Source: Chlorobiales bacterium Clorobi_01 (GTDB lineage: Bacteria > Bacteroidota > Chlorobiia > Chlorobiales > Chlorobiaceae). From it: a stretch of DNA of 64,000 nt. The position numbers and the translations under genes were made by a program. Where the stretch lies: the NCBI GenBank assembly GCA_001602925.1, contig LUZT01000016.1:1-64000 (forward strand), given 5' to 3'. Below the pieces are notes generated by a model that saw only the letters and a program-made list of their open reading frames with translations, was not told where the DNA came from and did no database searches. Positions 56,664 to 64,000 of the stretch are shown here, in pieces. Numbering within the stretch: the first letter of the stretch is position 1; every line of letters starts with the position of its first letter.

Positions 56664-58179
56664 GAGCGGACATCCTCTGGACAAGGCGCTCGAAAGCGTC
56701 CGCCAGGCACGAGAGGGCTGGTCGGCTGACCTCACGCTGGTCGAGGAGGGCGTCGTGCGGACGGTGCTGAACGGCATCGTCAAGATCGACGGTCTGCCGG
56801 GCGTCGGCTACGAAGAGCTGGTGCGCTTCCACGACGACCTCTACGGCATCGCCTTCAACATCGATCCCGGCGAGGTGGGCGTGGTGCTGCTCGGCGACTA
56901 CTCCCTGCTCAAGACCGGCGACCGGGCGTGGCGCACGGGGTGCGTCACCGACGTGCCGGTTGGCGAGCAGCTCATCGGGCGCGTGATCGATCCCCTCGGC
57001 CAGCCGCTCGACGAACTCGGCCCGATCAGAACCACCAGGCGCTGGCCGATCGAGCGCCCCGCCCCGCCAATCATGGATCGCGACCCGGTCACGGTGCCGC
57101 TACAAACCGGCATCAAGGTGATCGACGCCATCGTGCCGGTCGGACGCGGCCAGCGCGAGCTGATCCTCGGCGACCGCCAGACCGGCAAAACCTCCGTGGC
57201 GCTCTCGGCGATGATCAACCAGCGCCAGAACGAGGTGCTCTGCATCTACTGCGCCATCGGGCAGAAAGCGGCCTCCGTGGCCAAGGCAGTCGCAGTCTTG
57301 CGCGAGCAGGGCGCGATGGAGCACACCATCGTAGTGGTCACGGAGGGCAATGACCCTCCCGGCCTGCAATACATCGCGCCTTACGCGGCCACGAGCATCG
57401 CCGAATACTTCATGCAAAAGGGGCGCAACGTGCTGATCGTTTACGACGACCTGACCAACCACGCCCGCGCCTACCGCGAACTGTCGCTCCTGCTCAAGCG
57501 CCCGCCGGGACGCGAAGCGTTTCCGGGCGACATTTTCTACATCCACTCGCGCCTTCTCGAGCGCGCCACGCACCTGCGGCGCGAACTTGGCGGCGGCTCC
57601 TTGACCGCCCTGCCGATCATCGAAACCGAGGCGCAGAACATCTCGGCCTACATCCCGACCAACCTGATCTCCATCACCGACGGCCAGCTCTACTTGTCGC
57701 CGACGCTCTTCGAGCTCGGCATCCTGCCCGCCGTGGACATCGGCAAATCGGTCTCGCGCGTCGGCGGCAAGGCGCAACTCGCCGCTTACCGGGCGGTTAC
57801 CGGCAGCCTCAAGCTCGCCTACGCGCAGTTCGAGGAGCTGGAAAACTTTGCCCGCTTCGGCACCCGCCTGGACGAAGCGAGCCGCAAGATCATCGAACAC
57901 GGCCAGCGCATCCGCGAGTGCTTCAAACAGGACGAATTCGACGTCCTCTCGCTGCCCGAGCAAATGTTCATCCTCTTGGCGCTGACCGAAGGTTGCTTCG
58001 AGAAGATCGGGCTGGACGGAATGCGCGAGGCGATGGACAAGGTGCAGTCGTCGGCATCGGAATTGCCAGAGAAGCTGGTGACGCAAATTCTCTCCGGCAA
58101 GAAGCTTGGCGACGACGACCGCCGCGTCATGCTTGAAGCGGCGAACCGCGCGCTCGAAACCTTCGGGAAAAGCTCATGA
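56653..58179 (+). CDS. atpA: N-type F1Fo-ATPase subunit alpha
   Basis: 508 residues from the ATG at 56653, preceded by AAGGAG; the frame from 56629 is not needed. Walker A GDRQTGKTSVAL (about 173-184), then GQKAASVAKAVAVLREQGAM, VYDDLTNHARAYRELSLLL, and FPGDIFYIHSRLLERA give the non-catalytic nucleotide-binding subunit. It overlaps atpF by 11 bases. Confidence 0.93.
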   Translation: MPDKSGHPLDKALESVRQAREGWSADLTLVEEGVVRTVLNGIVKIDGLPGVGYEELVRFHDDLYGIAFNIDPGEVGVVLLGDYSLLKTGDRAWRTGCVTDVPVGEQLIGRVIDPLGQPLDELGPIRTTRRWPIERPAPPIMDRDPVTVPLQTGIKVIDAIVPVGRGQRELILGDRQTGKTSVALSAMINQRQNEVLCIYCAIGQKAASVAKAVAVLREQGAMEHTIVVVTEGNDPPGLQYIAPYAATSIAEYFMQKGRNVLIVYDDLTNHARAYRELSLLLKRPPGREAFPGDIFYIHSRLLERATHLRRELGGGSLTALPIIETEAQNISAYIPTNLISITDGQLYLSPTLFELGILPAVDIGKSVSRVGGKAQLAAYRAVTGSLKLAYAQFEELENFARFGTRLDEASRKIIEHGQRIRECFKQDEFDVLSLPEQMFILLALTEGCFEKIGLDGMREAMDKVQSSASELPEKLVTQILSGKKLGDDDRRVMLEAANRALETFGKSS

Positions 58180-59081
58180 GCGAATCGATTGAACTTCTGC
58201 GCAGCAAAATCGCTCTGGCGGGTACGCTCGGCTCGGTGGTCAGAACGATGAAAACCCTTGCCGCGGTCAATATCCGGCAATACGAAGAGGCCGTCCGGGC
58301 GCTCGGCGATTATTACCACACTATTGAGCTGGGGCTGGCGGGATGCCTGCACCTGACCGAAAACGGGCGATCGGCATTCCGTCAAGAGAAAAACCGGAAG
58401 ATGCTAACCATCGCCATCATTTTCGGCTCCGACCAGGGGCTTGTCGGCCAGTTCAACGACCTCATCGCCGACACGCTCAAACGGGAAATCGCAACCATCT
58501 CCGGAAAGATTGCCGTCATTCCTGTCGGCGAGCGCGTACAGACGAGGCTCGAAGATGCAGGCATCCGCACTGACACGCTCTTCGCCCTCCCCAACTCGGT
58601 CAACGCAATCACCCCACTGGTCGGCGAACTGCTCACCGAAGTCGAGCAGTTGCGCGAACAAGCCCCGGCCATCGAACTCCGGCTCTTCCACAACAGCCCG
58701 GTCAGCGGCGAAATTTACCATCCGGTCTCAACACGGCTGCTTCCACTCGATGAAGAGTGGGCAAAGCAGGTCAAAGGCCATATCGGATCATGGCCGACAC
58801 GGTCGAAGCCCGAAATCCTCAATGGGGTACATCGCGTGCAGTGGGCGCTGCTCAGGGAGTATCTCTTCGTCTCCCTCTTCCGCGCCTGCACCGAATCCCT
58901 CGCCGCCGAAAGCGCCAGCCGCCTGTCGGCGATGCAGCGTGCCGAAAAGAACATCGACGACATGTCCGAAGAACTGACCCGCCTCTACAACGAACGCCGC
59001 CAGGCCGGAATCGACGAAGAGCTGTTCGACGTGGTTTCGGGATTTCAGTCGCTCGGCGATAGTGCCAATTTCAAAGCCTGA
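58176..59081 (+). CDS. atpG: N-type F1Fo-ATPase subunit gamma
   Basis: 301 residues. N-terminal LLRSKIALAGTLGSVVRTMKTLAAVNIRQY is the usual gamma start; ALLREYLFVSLFRACTESLAAESASRLSAMQRAEKN is the C-terminal helix that turns in F1. The central region (TIAIIFGSDQGLVGQFN) matches the family. It overlaps the atpA stop by four bases (ATGA) and closes the operon. Confidence 0.9.
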   Translation: MSESIELLRSKIALAGTLGSVVRTMKTLAAVNIRQYEEAVRALGDYYHTIELGLAGCLHLTENGRSAFRQEKNRKMLTIAIIFGSDQGLVGQFNDLIADTLKREIATISGKIAVIPVGERVQTRLEDAGIRTDTLFALPNSVNAITPLVGELLTEVEQLREQAPAIELRLFHNSPVSGEIYHPVSTRLLPLDEEWAKQVKGHIGSWPTRSKPEILNGVHRVQWALLREYLFVSLFRACTESLAAESASRLSAMQRAEKNIDDMSEELTRLYNERRQAGIDEELFDVVSGFQSLGDSANFKA

Positions 59082-59732
59082 GTGCTATCGACCCACCGAT
59101 CAGAACAATGCCTCGAAGCTGTTATCATCCTTAATGGGTGATAACCCCGAGCTTTCCGTCCCCTTTTCACAGTCTTCCGACGAGCACCCGGTATTGCCAG
59201 CTTCAACGCATCACTTGCTGCTGTAAACCTCTGAATAGGCCTTTTGCGGCTCGTTTCACTTGATTAGGAGAAGATTCCCGGCATTTTCTTTTCGGCAGCC
59301 TTCGTAACATTGAACGACCCGGGAATCAATGCAGGCTGTTCAATGATGATGATCTTGTGCTCCGTCAATCTCACGAACAACGGCCTCTGAACACCCTCCG
59401 CGAGACGAGAGATATACACCAAAGGTGCCGAAAGAATTCGTTGGGCTTGCGTAACCCTGGACAAGAGAGAGGTTCAGGAAAACTGAGAAAAACAGGAGGG
59501 CCTTCAAAGATTTTCCCACAACAGCAATTCTAATGTAAATACTTATAAATAAAGGCGATAATACACTAGAAGGAGAATGCGGCACAAGTGGAAACCCGGA
59601 TCGAGTTAATTTTTTTACTGAACCTGCTATCACTTTTTACAAAGATTTCATATAATCCAGACGGTAGTATCCTTGGCAGTACCTCAGAGCAATACCCTTT
59701 ACATAACCTCGATTCTACTGAACTCCCGCCCA
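59082..59732. other. 650-base region after the N-ATPase operon containing one broken gene
   Basis: No intact gene. It contains the frameshifted secreted gene at 59264-59519; the remainder has no motif or hairpin that I can support. Confidence 0.4.
59264..59519 (-). pseudogene. Possible frameshifted small secreted protein
   Basis: A GTG at 59519 starts a good signal peptide (GKSLKALLFFSVFLNLSLVQGYA) whose frame then turns into nonsense. The other minus frame continues at about 59445 as QRILSAPLVYISRLAEGVQ and ends with a normal stop at 59264. Joined, they make a plausible exported protein of about 80 residues. This suggests a frameshift mutation, a sequencing error or a non-gene coincidence. 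Confidence 0.4.
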
Positions 59733-60116
59733 ATGTTCACAGTACAAGATGATTTTCATTTTTTGAGAGTAGAGCTTGACGGTCATGTCGATCGAAATGA
59801 CCTGTTCGATGCCCAAGATGCGCTCATGCAGCACCCCAAATACCATCACAAAAATGCGCTGTGGGTTATTAAGGATGGCTGTATCTGCGGATTTTCAGAG
59901 ATCGATCTCTCTGCAACGATCGAAAGGATAAAAAATTTTTGGCATCATGAGGCGACAAAACAGAAATCTGCTTTTTTCGCCTCAAACAGCTTCCGGTACA
60001 CACTTATCAAGTTTTTTTGTGAAGAAGCTGAGTACAAAAAGCTTCCGTTCACGATGATGCCGTTCATGAACCTTCAAGATGCAGAGGCCTGGTTGAAAGA
60101 AAATTCTGCCGGTTAG
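59733..60116 (+). CDS. STAS/SEC14-like (SpoIIAA-like) protein
   Basis: 127 residues from the ATG at 59733. An LRVELDGHVDRNDLFDAQDALMQHP start, then ALWVIKDGCICGFSEIDLS, and finally MNLQDAEAWLKE give the pattern of SpoIIAA-like proteins that carry a STAS/CRAL-TRIO-like fold. No function is known; the similarity is by pattern only. Confidence 0.55.
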   Translation: MFTVQDDFHFLRVELDGHVDRNDLFDAQDALMQHPKYHHKNALWVIKDGCICGFSEIDLSATIERIKNFWHHEATKQKSAFFASNSFRYTLIKFFCEEAEYKKLPFTMMPFMNLQDAEAWLKENSAG

Positions 60117-60256
60117 ATGTTGCTGAACGCGGACCACGCTGCATATGAAACACCACTTCCATCCTTCGTCACATTTGTGATATTATCCTCCCCCACCGGA
60201 ATGACAACAGCGTGTACCCGGCAACCATCGGCCACCTCCAGAGAATTTTGATAGCG

Positions 60257-60281
60257 TTTGGGGAACATCGTTTCCCAAACT
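60257..60281. repeat. Hairpin in the gap before the SQR-type gene
   Basis: GTTTGGGGAA (60257-60266) pairs with TTTCCCAAAC (60272-60281), one G-T pair. The 13-mer TTTGGGAAACGAT on its minus strand also occurs after csmF (39685-39697). Function unknown. Confidence 0.4.
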
Positions 60282-60305
60282 TTCCAAAAGATTGTCGTTG
60301 ACAAC

Positions 60306-60348
60306 AAAAAAACAGCCGGGAGTCTGCTTTTCAACAAACCCCCGGCTG
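60306..60348 (-). terminator. Terminator of the SQR-type gene
   Basis: CAGCCGGG (60313-60320) pairs with CCCGGCTG (60341-60348); the minus strand ends with a 7-T run (60306-60312). It lies 30 bases after the SQR stop. Confidence 0.85.
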
Positions 60349-60377
60349 GAAAATCCGGCTGCGGCAGCAAAAAAACC

Positions 60378-61604
60378 TTATCCGACCTCTTTACCGGCCA
60401 TAACAAGGGTAGGAGGCATACCAAGGTGTTTGCCATCGAGCAGGACGTTCCAGTAGAGCGGCTCGAAGGCGAGCTTGCCATACCAGTTCATCTTGGTCTC
60501 CTTCAACAGTGAGAATGGCCCGAGCTTTGGCATCGGGAACTTGCCCGGCAACGGCTCGATTTTGTAGTTGAAGTCGATCAGCGAGGAGGTGCCTTTCGAA
60601 TAGACGATGAAGCAGGTCGAGTGGCCATCGAAAATCTCTTCCGGCTTGGCGCCATAGATTTCGGCCATGATGTTGAAGACCACGACGTCCGCCTCGTAGT
60701 GCGCAACCGAACCGGCCTTTGAGGTCGGCACGTTGGTGGCGTCGCCGATCACATAGACACCATCGTGCTTGAGCGCCTTGAGCGTATTGTGGTGCGTTGG
60801 CACGTAACCGATACCGTCGTCGATACCGGAGTTGCTGATTACCGGATCACCGATAGTGGTCGGCACAATAACCAGGGTATCATACTTCACCTTGTCGCCC
60901 TGTACTGACTCGATGAATTTCTCCTTGCCATCGACACGGTTGAGCTCGAAGCTCGTGGTGATCTTGATGTTTTTCTCCCTCGCCGACTCGGTGAATACCG
61001 CAGCTGCCTTGGGCTTGGTGAAGGCCATCGGCAACGGCGTGACCAGCTCGATTTCCGATTTGTTCCTGACCCCCTTCTTTTTCAGGAACCAGTCCGCCAT
61101 AAAGACAAACTCGATCGGCGCCACCGGGCATTTGAACGGCAGCTCGGCGATGTTCATGACCAGCTTTCCGCCATCGAACTCTTTCAGGCGCAGCCTGAGC
61201 TGATCGGCCGCCTCCTTGTAGTAGAAGGTGAAGGCGTTCTTGCCCCAGGCCTCCATCAAACCATCATTCTCTTCCGGAGCGATACGGCAACCGGTACTGA
61301 TAACGAGAAAGTCGTAGGTAAAAGTGTGGTTTTTGGTCTTGACCTCTTTCTTTTCCGGATCGATATGGGTGATTTCATCCATGACGAAATTGATACCCGC
61401 AGTAATGTACTTCTTCCTCGATTTGACCAGAGTGCTCGATTTCTGAACTCCGAACGGCACGAACAGAAGACCCGGCTGATAAATGTGGTCGTCATCACGA
61501 TCGATAACCGTGATTTCCCAGTCTGCCGGGAGGTGACGCCTCAGATTGTTCGAGACAATCGTTCCGGCGGTACCCGCTCCCAATACGACGATTTTTTTAG
61601 ACAT
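60378..61604 (-). CDS. Sulfide:quinone oxidoreductase family flavoprotein
   Basis: 408 residues from the ATG at 61604, with GGAGG 8 bases upstream. VVLGAGTAGTIVSNNLRR is the FAD-binding loop and DGVYVIGDATNVP the second FAD motif. Cys106 (STGCRIAPEE), Cys159 (LPFKCPVAPIEF) and Cys331 (HSTCFIVYSKG) could form the sulfide-oxidising centre. There is no N-terminal signal, as in SQRs, which bind the membrane through C-terminal helices. The enzyme would pass electrons from sulfide to the quinone pool. The exact SQR type (several exist in green sulfur bacteria) is undecided; it is near soxB/soxW. Confidence 0.8.
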   Translation of the reverse strand: MSKKIVVLGAGTAGTIVSNNLRRHLPADWEITVIDRDDDHIYQPGLLFVPFGVQKSSTLVKSRKKYITAGINFVMDEITHIDPEKKEVKTKNHTFTYDFLVISTGCRIAPEENDGLMEAWGKNAFTFYYKEAADQLRLRLKEFDGGKLVMNIAELPFKCPVAPIEFVFMADWFLKKKGVRNKSEIELVTPLPMAFTKPKAAAVFTESAREKNIKITTSFELNRVDGKEKFIESVQGDKVKYDTLVIVPTTIGDPVISNSGIDDGIGYVPTHHNTLKALKHDGVYVIGDATNVPTSKAGSVAHYEADVVVFNIMAEIYGAKPEEIFDGHSTCFIVYSKGTSSLIDFNYKIEPLPGKFPMPKLGPFSLLKETKMNWYGKLAFEPLYWNVLLDGKHLGMPPTLVMAGKEVG

Positions 61605-62132
61605 ACTCACAGCCTCCAGCGCTGTTGTTTTGAGTTGAAATGGAAAAAGCAACAGAGACACGGCCCAAGGCATCATAACGATGCGTCATTTCAAGGGGGG
61701 CTCTATAACAATCGTTAAATATAATCTGCGCAAAGCTCCCGCCAGAATGATCGACTCGGTTCCGGAAGGAGAGTGCTGGCCAACACAAACGCCTGTTTTC
61801 AAGCTCATTTGCAATCCCGGTGCGACACAACGAACAACGGCATCTTTTGCAGATACCCGTCATCACCGGCGGCCAAATGAATCAACTATATAACTGCATT
61901 ACTTATTGAACGGATAAATATATTAAACACAAACCAGAAAAGCAAATCAGAAACAATTCATAAACTTTTCAGCCAATCTGGAACGAGGCACGATGATAGC
62001 TAGCGATGAAACGCAGAAATTCAGTTGAGGCGAGATTCTCTGAACCGGTCAGCGGGGCGCCGGTCCAGAGAGTAAAAAAAGGTATTGGGGCGGTTTTCGG
62101 AGGGACAAATCAGCAAAGAGCCGTCTCAAAAA
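61605..62132. other. 528-base gap between soxW and the SQR-type gene
   Basis: No convincing gene; the short frames here have no motif. It contains the SQR promoter and the operator-type palindrome at 61705-61718. No terminator for soxW is obvious. Confidence 0.45.
61705..61718. promoter_or_regulatory. Putative operator palindrome upstream of the SQR-type gene (copy 8)
   Basis: ATAACAATCGTTAA: arms ATAAC/GTTAA around AATC, like the sites at 1503-1516 and 2580-2593, 101-114 bases before the start codon. Confidence 0.45.
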
Positions 62133-62690
62133 TTATTTTGAAGGTCTGCTGCCGATCGCTTTGAGGATGAGCGACTCGAAATCCTCTTTGGCGAGACCTC
62201 CACTGACAGCATTGATCAGCTTGCCATCGCGACCGACGACAAAGGTTGCCGGAATCGCCCGGATTTTGCCGCCAGGCATAAACTTGCCGAATGCTGCTTC
62301 GAGTTCGGGAGTGGTCAGGCCGACCGGATACTCGACGCCCATCTCCCAGAGAAAATCAGGCAAGGTCGCCGGACGATCCCGGAAAGCGATGCCAACAAAG
62401 GTAAAGCCCTGCTTGGCATACTTTTTCTGCAATGCCACCATGCCGGGCAGCTCCTCACGGCAGGGTGGGCACCACGAGGCGAAAAAATTGACTATATAGG
62501 GCCTCCCGGCAAGCTGCGAGCTGTTCAGCTCTTTGCCTTCGAGCGTCTTGAGTGTGAACGCCGGTGCCATTTTGCCCGCGACCGCGGGACTTGCGGAAGG
62601 TACCGCCGCAAAGGTATTTGCAACAGGAACCGCGCCAAGCATCGAAAGCGCCACGAAAGATGTGGCGAAAAATGTCTTTATGGATTTCAT
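62133..62690 (-). CDS. soxW: Periplasmic thioredoxin-like protein, SoxW/TlpA family
   Basis: 185 residues from the ATG at 62690. A signal peptide (SIKTFFATSFVALSMLGAVPVANTFAA) precedes a thioredoxin domain with ASWCPPCREELPG. The context, directly after soxB, matches soxW, which keeps the Sox cysteines reduced; a general TlpA role is the alternative. Its gap from soxB is 196 bases, so it may be a separate unit. Confidence 0.78.
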   Translation of the reverse strand: MKSIKTFFATSFVALSMLGAVPVANTFAAVPSASPAVAGKMAPAFTLKTLEGKELNSSQLAGRPYIVNFFASWCPPCREELPGMVALQKKYAKQGFTFVGIAFRDRPATLPDFLWEMGVEYPVGLTTPELEAAFGKFMPGGKIRAIPATFVVGRDGKLINAVSGGLAKEDFESLILKAIGSRPSK

Positions 62691-62766
62691 AAACCATTCA
62701 TGGATTGAGCTTTTCAAAACAAAAGAAGTCCGCCAACAGGCTCTTTCAGAAAGAAAACAAGGTACT

Positions 62767-62785
62767 CAACAGCAAAAATCTGTTG
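62767..62785. terminator. Weak hairpin between soxB and soxW
   Basis: CAACAG (62767-62772) pairs with CTGTTG (62780-62785). The stem is short and a good T-run is missing, so it is only a candidate. Confidence 0.25.
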
Positions 62786-62886
62786 CTTGACGGAGGATAG
62801 GCATTCCAGCCCTCCGTTCAGGACAAAAACGAGAATCAGTCGCGATTTCGTTTCTGCAACAGCCTCGTCCACTGACGATACTCGCC

Positions 62887-64000
62887 TCAAGACCGATCGA
62901 TGCCGGGGTTGCTGCCAATGTTTTTCAGTTCTGGCGTATGGAGCTTTGTAACCTCGACCACTTTCTTGTCTTTCAGATACGCGGCCACGGTATCCCAGAC
63001 CGGCTCGCCCGGAGATTTTGCTCCAACGGTCGCCCAGCCCGCGACTCTGTAGTTTTTCGACGCCTCCACCGGCTTGCCGTTTTCAAGCCGCATGTTGTCG
63101 ATGCGCTTGCCCATCGTGGCCGTCGGGTCGATCCGGTAGCTCAGGCCGCCGGTGCGCACCATATCTCCGCCCTGCTGGTAGAATGGATCGAGATTGAAGA
63201 GGTTGTCGGCAACGTCTTCGAGAATGTCCTTGATCTGCTGGCCGGTCATGTCGCGCACGTACGTTTCGGGATAGGTCATGCAGGTCTGGTCGAGTACGTG
63301 CTCCATCGTGATGGTCTGGCCAGGCAGGATGGTCGTACCCCAGCGGAAACCGGGCGAGAGCGAAATCTGGGCGTCATTGCGCTGGCGAAGCGCGTCGCAG
63401 ATAAGCTGGTCGAAGGGACCGTCGAAATTGCCGCGACGGTAGAGCAGCGATCCGGCAGTGGCAAGAGGTTCCTGGAGCTTCTGGAGGTACGGCGCCCTGA
63501 TTTTGTCGATCAATGCCTGCATTCCCTGATGCACCGGCAACTCGTTGGAAAAGACCGGAAGAAGACGGTACTGGAACTCCCTGATGCCGCCCTCGCCGAG
63601 CTTGAGGTCGATGACGCCGAGGAACTTGCCATTCGAACCGGCGTTGGTGACCAACGTGCGTCCCTTGGCGTTCTTCACCAGGAATGGTTGCGGCACGCCG
63701 TCATGCGTGTGGCCACCAAAGATCACGTCGATACCGCTGACCACCTCGGCGAGCTTGATATCGACATCCATGCCGTTGTGCGAGATCAGCACGACCGCAT
63801 CCGGCTTCTCTTTGGCCCGAACGGAATCGACAAGCTCCTGCATGTCGCTCGCATTGATACCAAAGGTCCAGTCGGGGATGAATCTCGCCGGATTGGCGAT
63901 CGGCGTGTAGGGAAACGCCTGTCCGATAACGGCCACGCGATGGCTGCCCAGCGTTTTGACGACATAGGGACGGAACGCATGTCCGGTGTTCTCGTCGAAC
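62887..64000 (-). CDS. soxB: SoxB thiosulfohydrolase, 3' part (runs off the right edge)
   Basis: About 370 residues of the C-terminal part; the frame is open to 64000, so the start lies outside. SHNGMDVDIKLAEVV and GGHTHDGVPQPF hold the two-manganese ligands; NAGSNGKFLG and YQQGGDMVR complete the SoxB pattern that separates it from 5'-nucleotidases. SoxB releases sulfate from SoxYZ-bound thiosulfate in the periplasm. The other sox genes would be further right. Confidence 0.93.
   Translation of the reverse strand, partial: FDENTGHAFRPYVVKTLGSHRVAVIGQAFPYTPIANPARFIPDWTFGINASDMQELVDSVRAKEKPDAVVLISHNGMDVDIKLAEVVSGIDVIFGGHTHDGVPQPFLVKNAKGRTLVTNAGSNGKFLGVIDLKLGEGGIREFQYRLLPVFSNELPVHQGMQALIDKIRAPYLQKLQEPLATAGSLLYRRGNFDGPFDQLICDALRQRNDAQISLSPGFRWGTTILPGQTITMEHVLDQTCMTYPETYVRDMTGQQIKDILEDVADNLFNLDPFYQQGGDMVRTGGLSYRIDPTATMGKRIDNMRLENGKPVEASKNYRVAGWATVGAKSPGEPVWDTVAAYLKDKKVVEVTKLHTPELKNIGSNPGIDRS

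Overview
The window looks like a chromosomal segment of a green sulfur bacterium (Chlorobiota), most likely Chlorobaculum or a close relative. The pointers are a chlorosome envelope protein of the CsmB/CsmF family, a BciA-type 8-vinyl reductase of (bacterio)chlorophyll synthesis, a sulfide:quinone oxidoreductase family flavoprotein and a SoxB-SoxW pair for thiosulfate oxidation. Coding DNA is mostly GC-rich; intergenic DNA is AT-rich, and one gene (7294-9459) is clearly poorer in GC than its neighbours. The genus is inferred from gene content, not from a database match.

Layout. 1-5.8 kb: a minus-strand group of envelope genes (monohaem cytochrome-barrel protein, Sel1-repeat protein, TonB receptor with a possible copper-binding motif, Cys-rich membrane protein), with repeated TTAACAATTGTTAA-like palindromes in the gaps. 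6-9.5 kb: RRM RNA-binding protein, LapA-domain protein and a low-GC nuclease-like SEC-C protein. 9.5-18.3 kb: recC-recB-recD on the minus strand, with an inverted repeat between recB and recD. 18.5-25 kb: small regulators, unknown genes, bciA, an MscS channel, a GNAT enzyme and a secreted SRPBCC protein. 25-39 kb: housekeeping metabolism (purT, pepD coupled to a degenerate cyclase, argH, Prc protease, class II aldolase, M20 amidohydrolase, CBS protein, rpiB, ppk1, 5-FTHF cyclo-ligase). 39-42 kb: csmF, then a pentapeptide-repeat/TIR protein. 42-52 kb: pyrC, a methyltransferase, a DUF294/CBS protein coupled to an exonuclease, an epimerase, a BMP lipoprotein and a RhlE-type helicase.

52.4-59.1 kb holds a complete nine-gene operon in the order atpDCQRBEFAG. 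This is the arrangement of the alternative N-ATPase family: no separate delta subunit, small AtpQ and AtpR membrane proteins, and a c subunit carrying the Gln/Glu/Ser residues expected of sodium binding. 59.1-64 kb holds a broken small secreted gene, a STAS/SEC14-like protein, the SQR-family gene, soxW and the 3' part of soxB, which runs off the right edge.

The most interesting non-gene signal is the set of near-identical palindromes (TTAAC-AATT-GTTAA type) upstream of the cytochrome-barrel gene, the Sel1 gene, the TonB receptor, the SRPBCC gene and the SQR gene. It suggests one unidentified regulator linking envelope electron transfer, metal uptake and sulfide oxidation. Two candidate defence or NAD-related genes (the nuclease-SEC-C protein and the TIR-pentapeptide protein) also merit attention.
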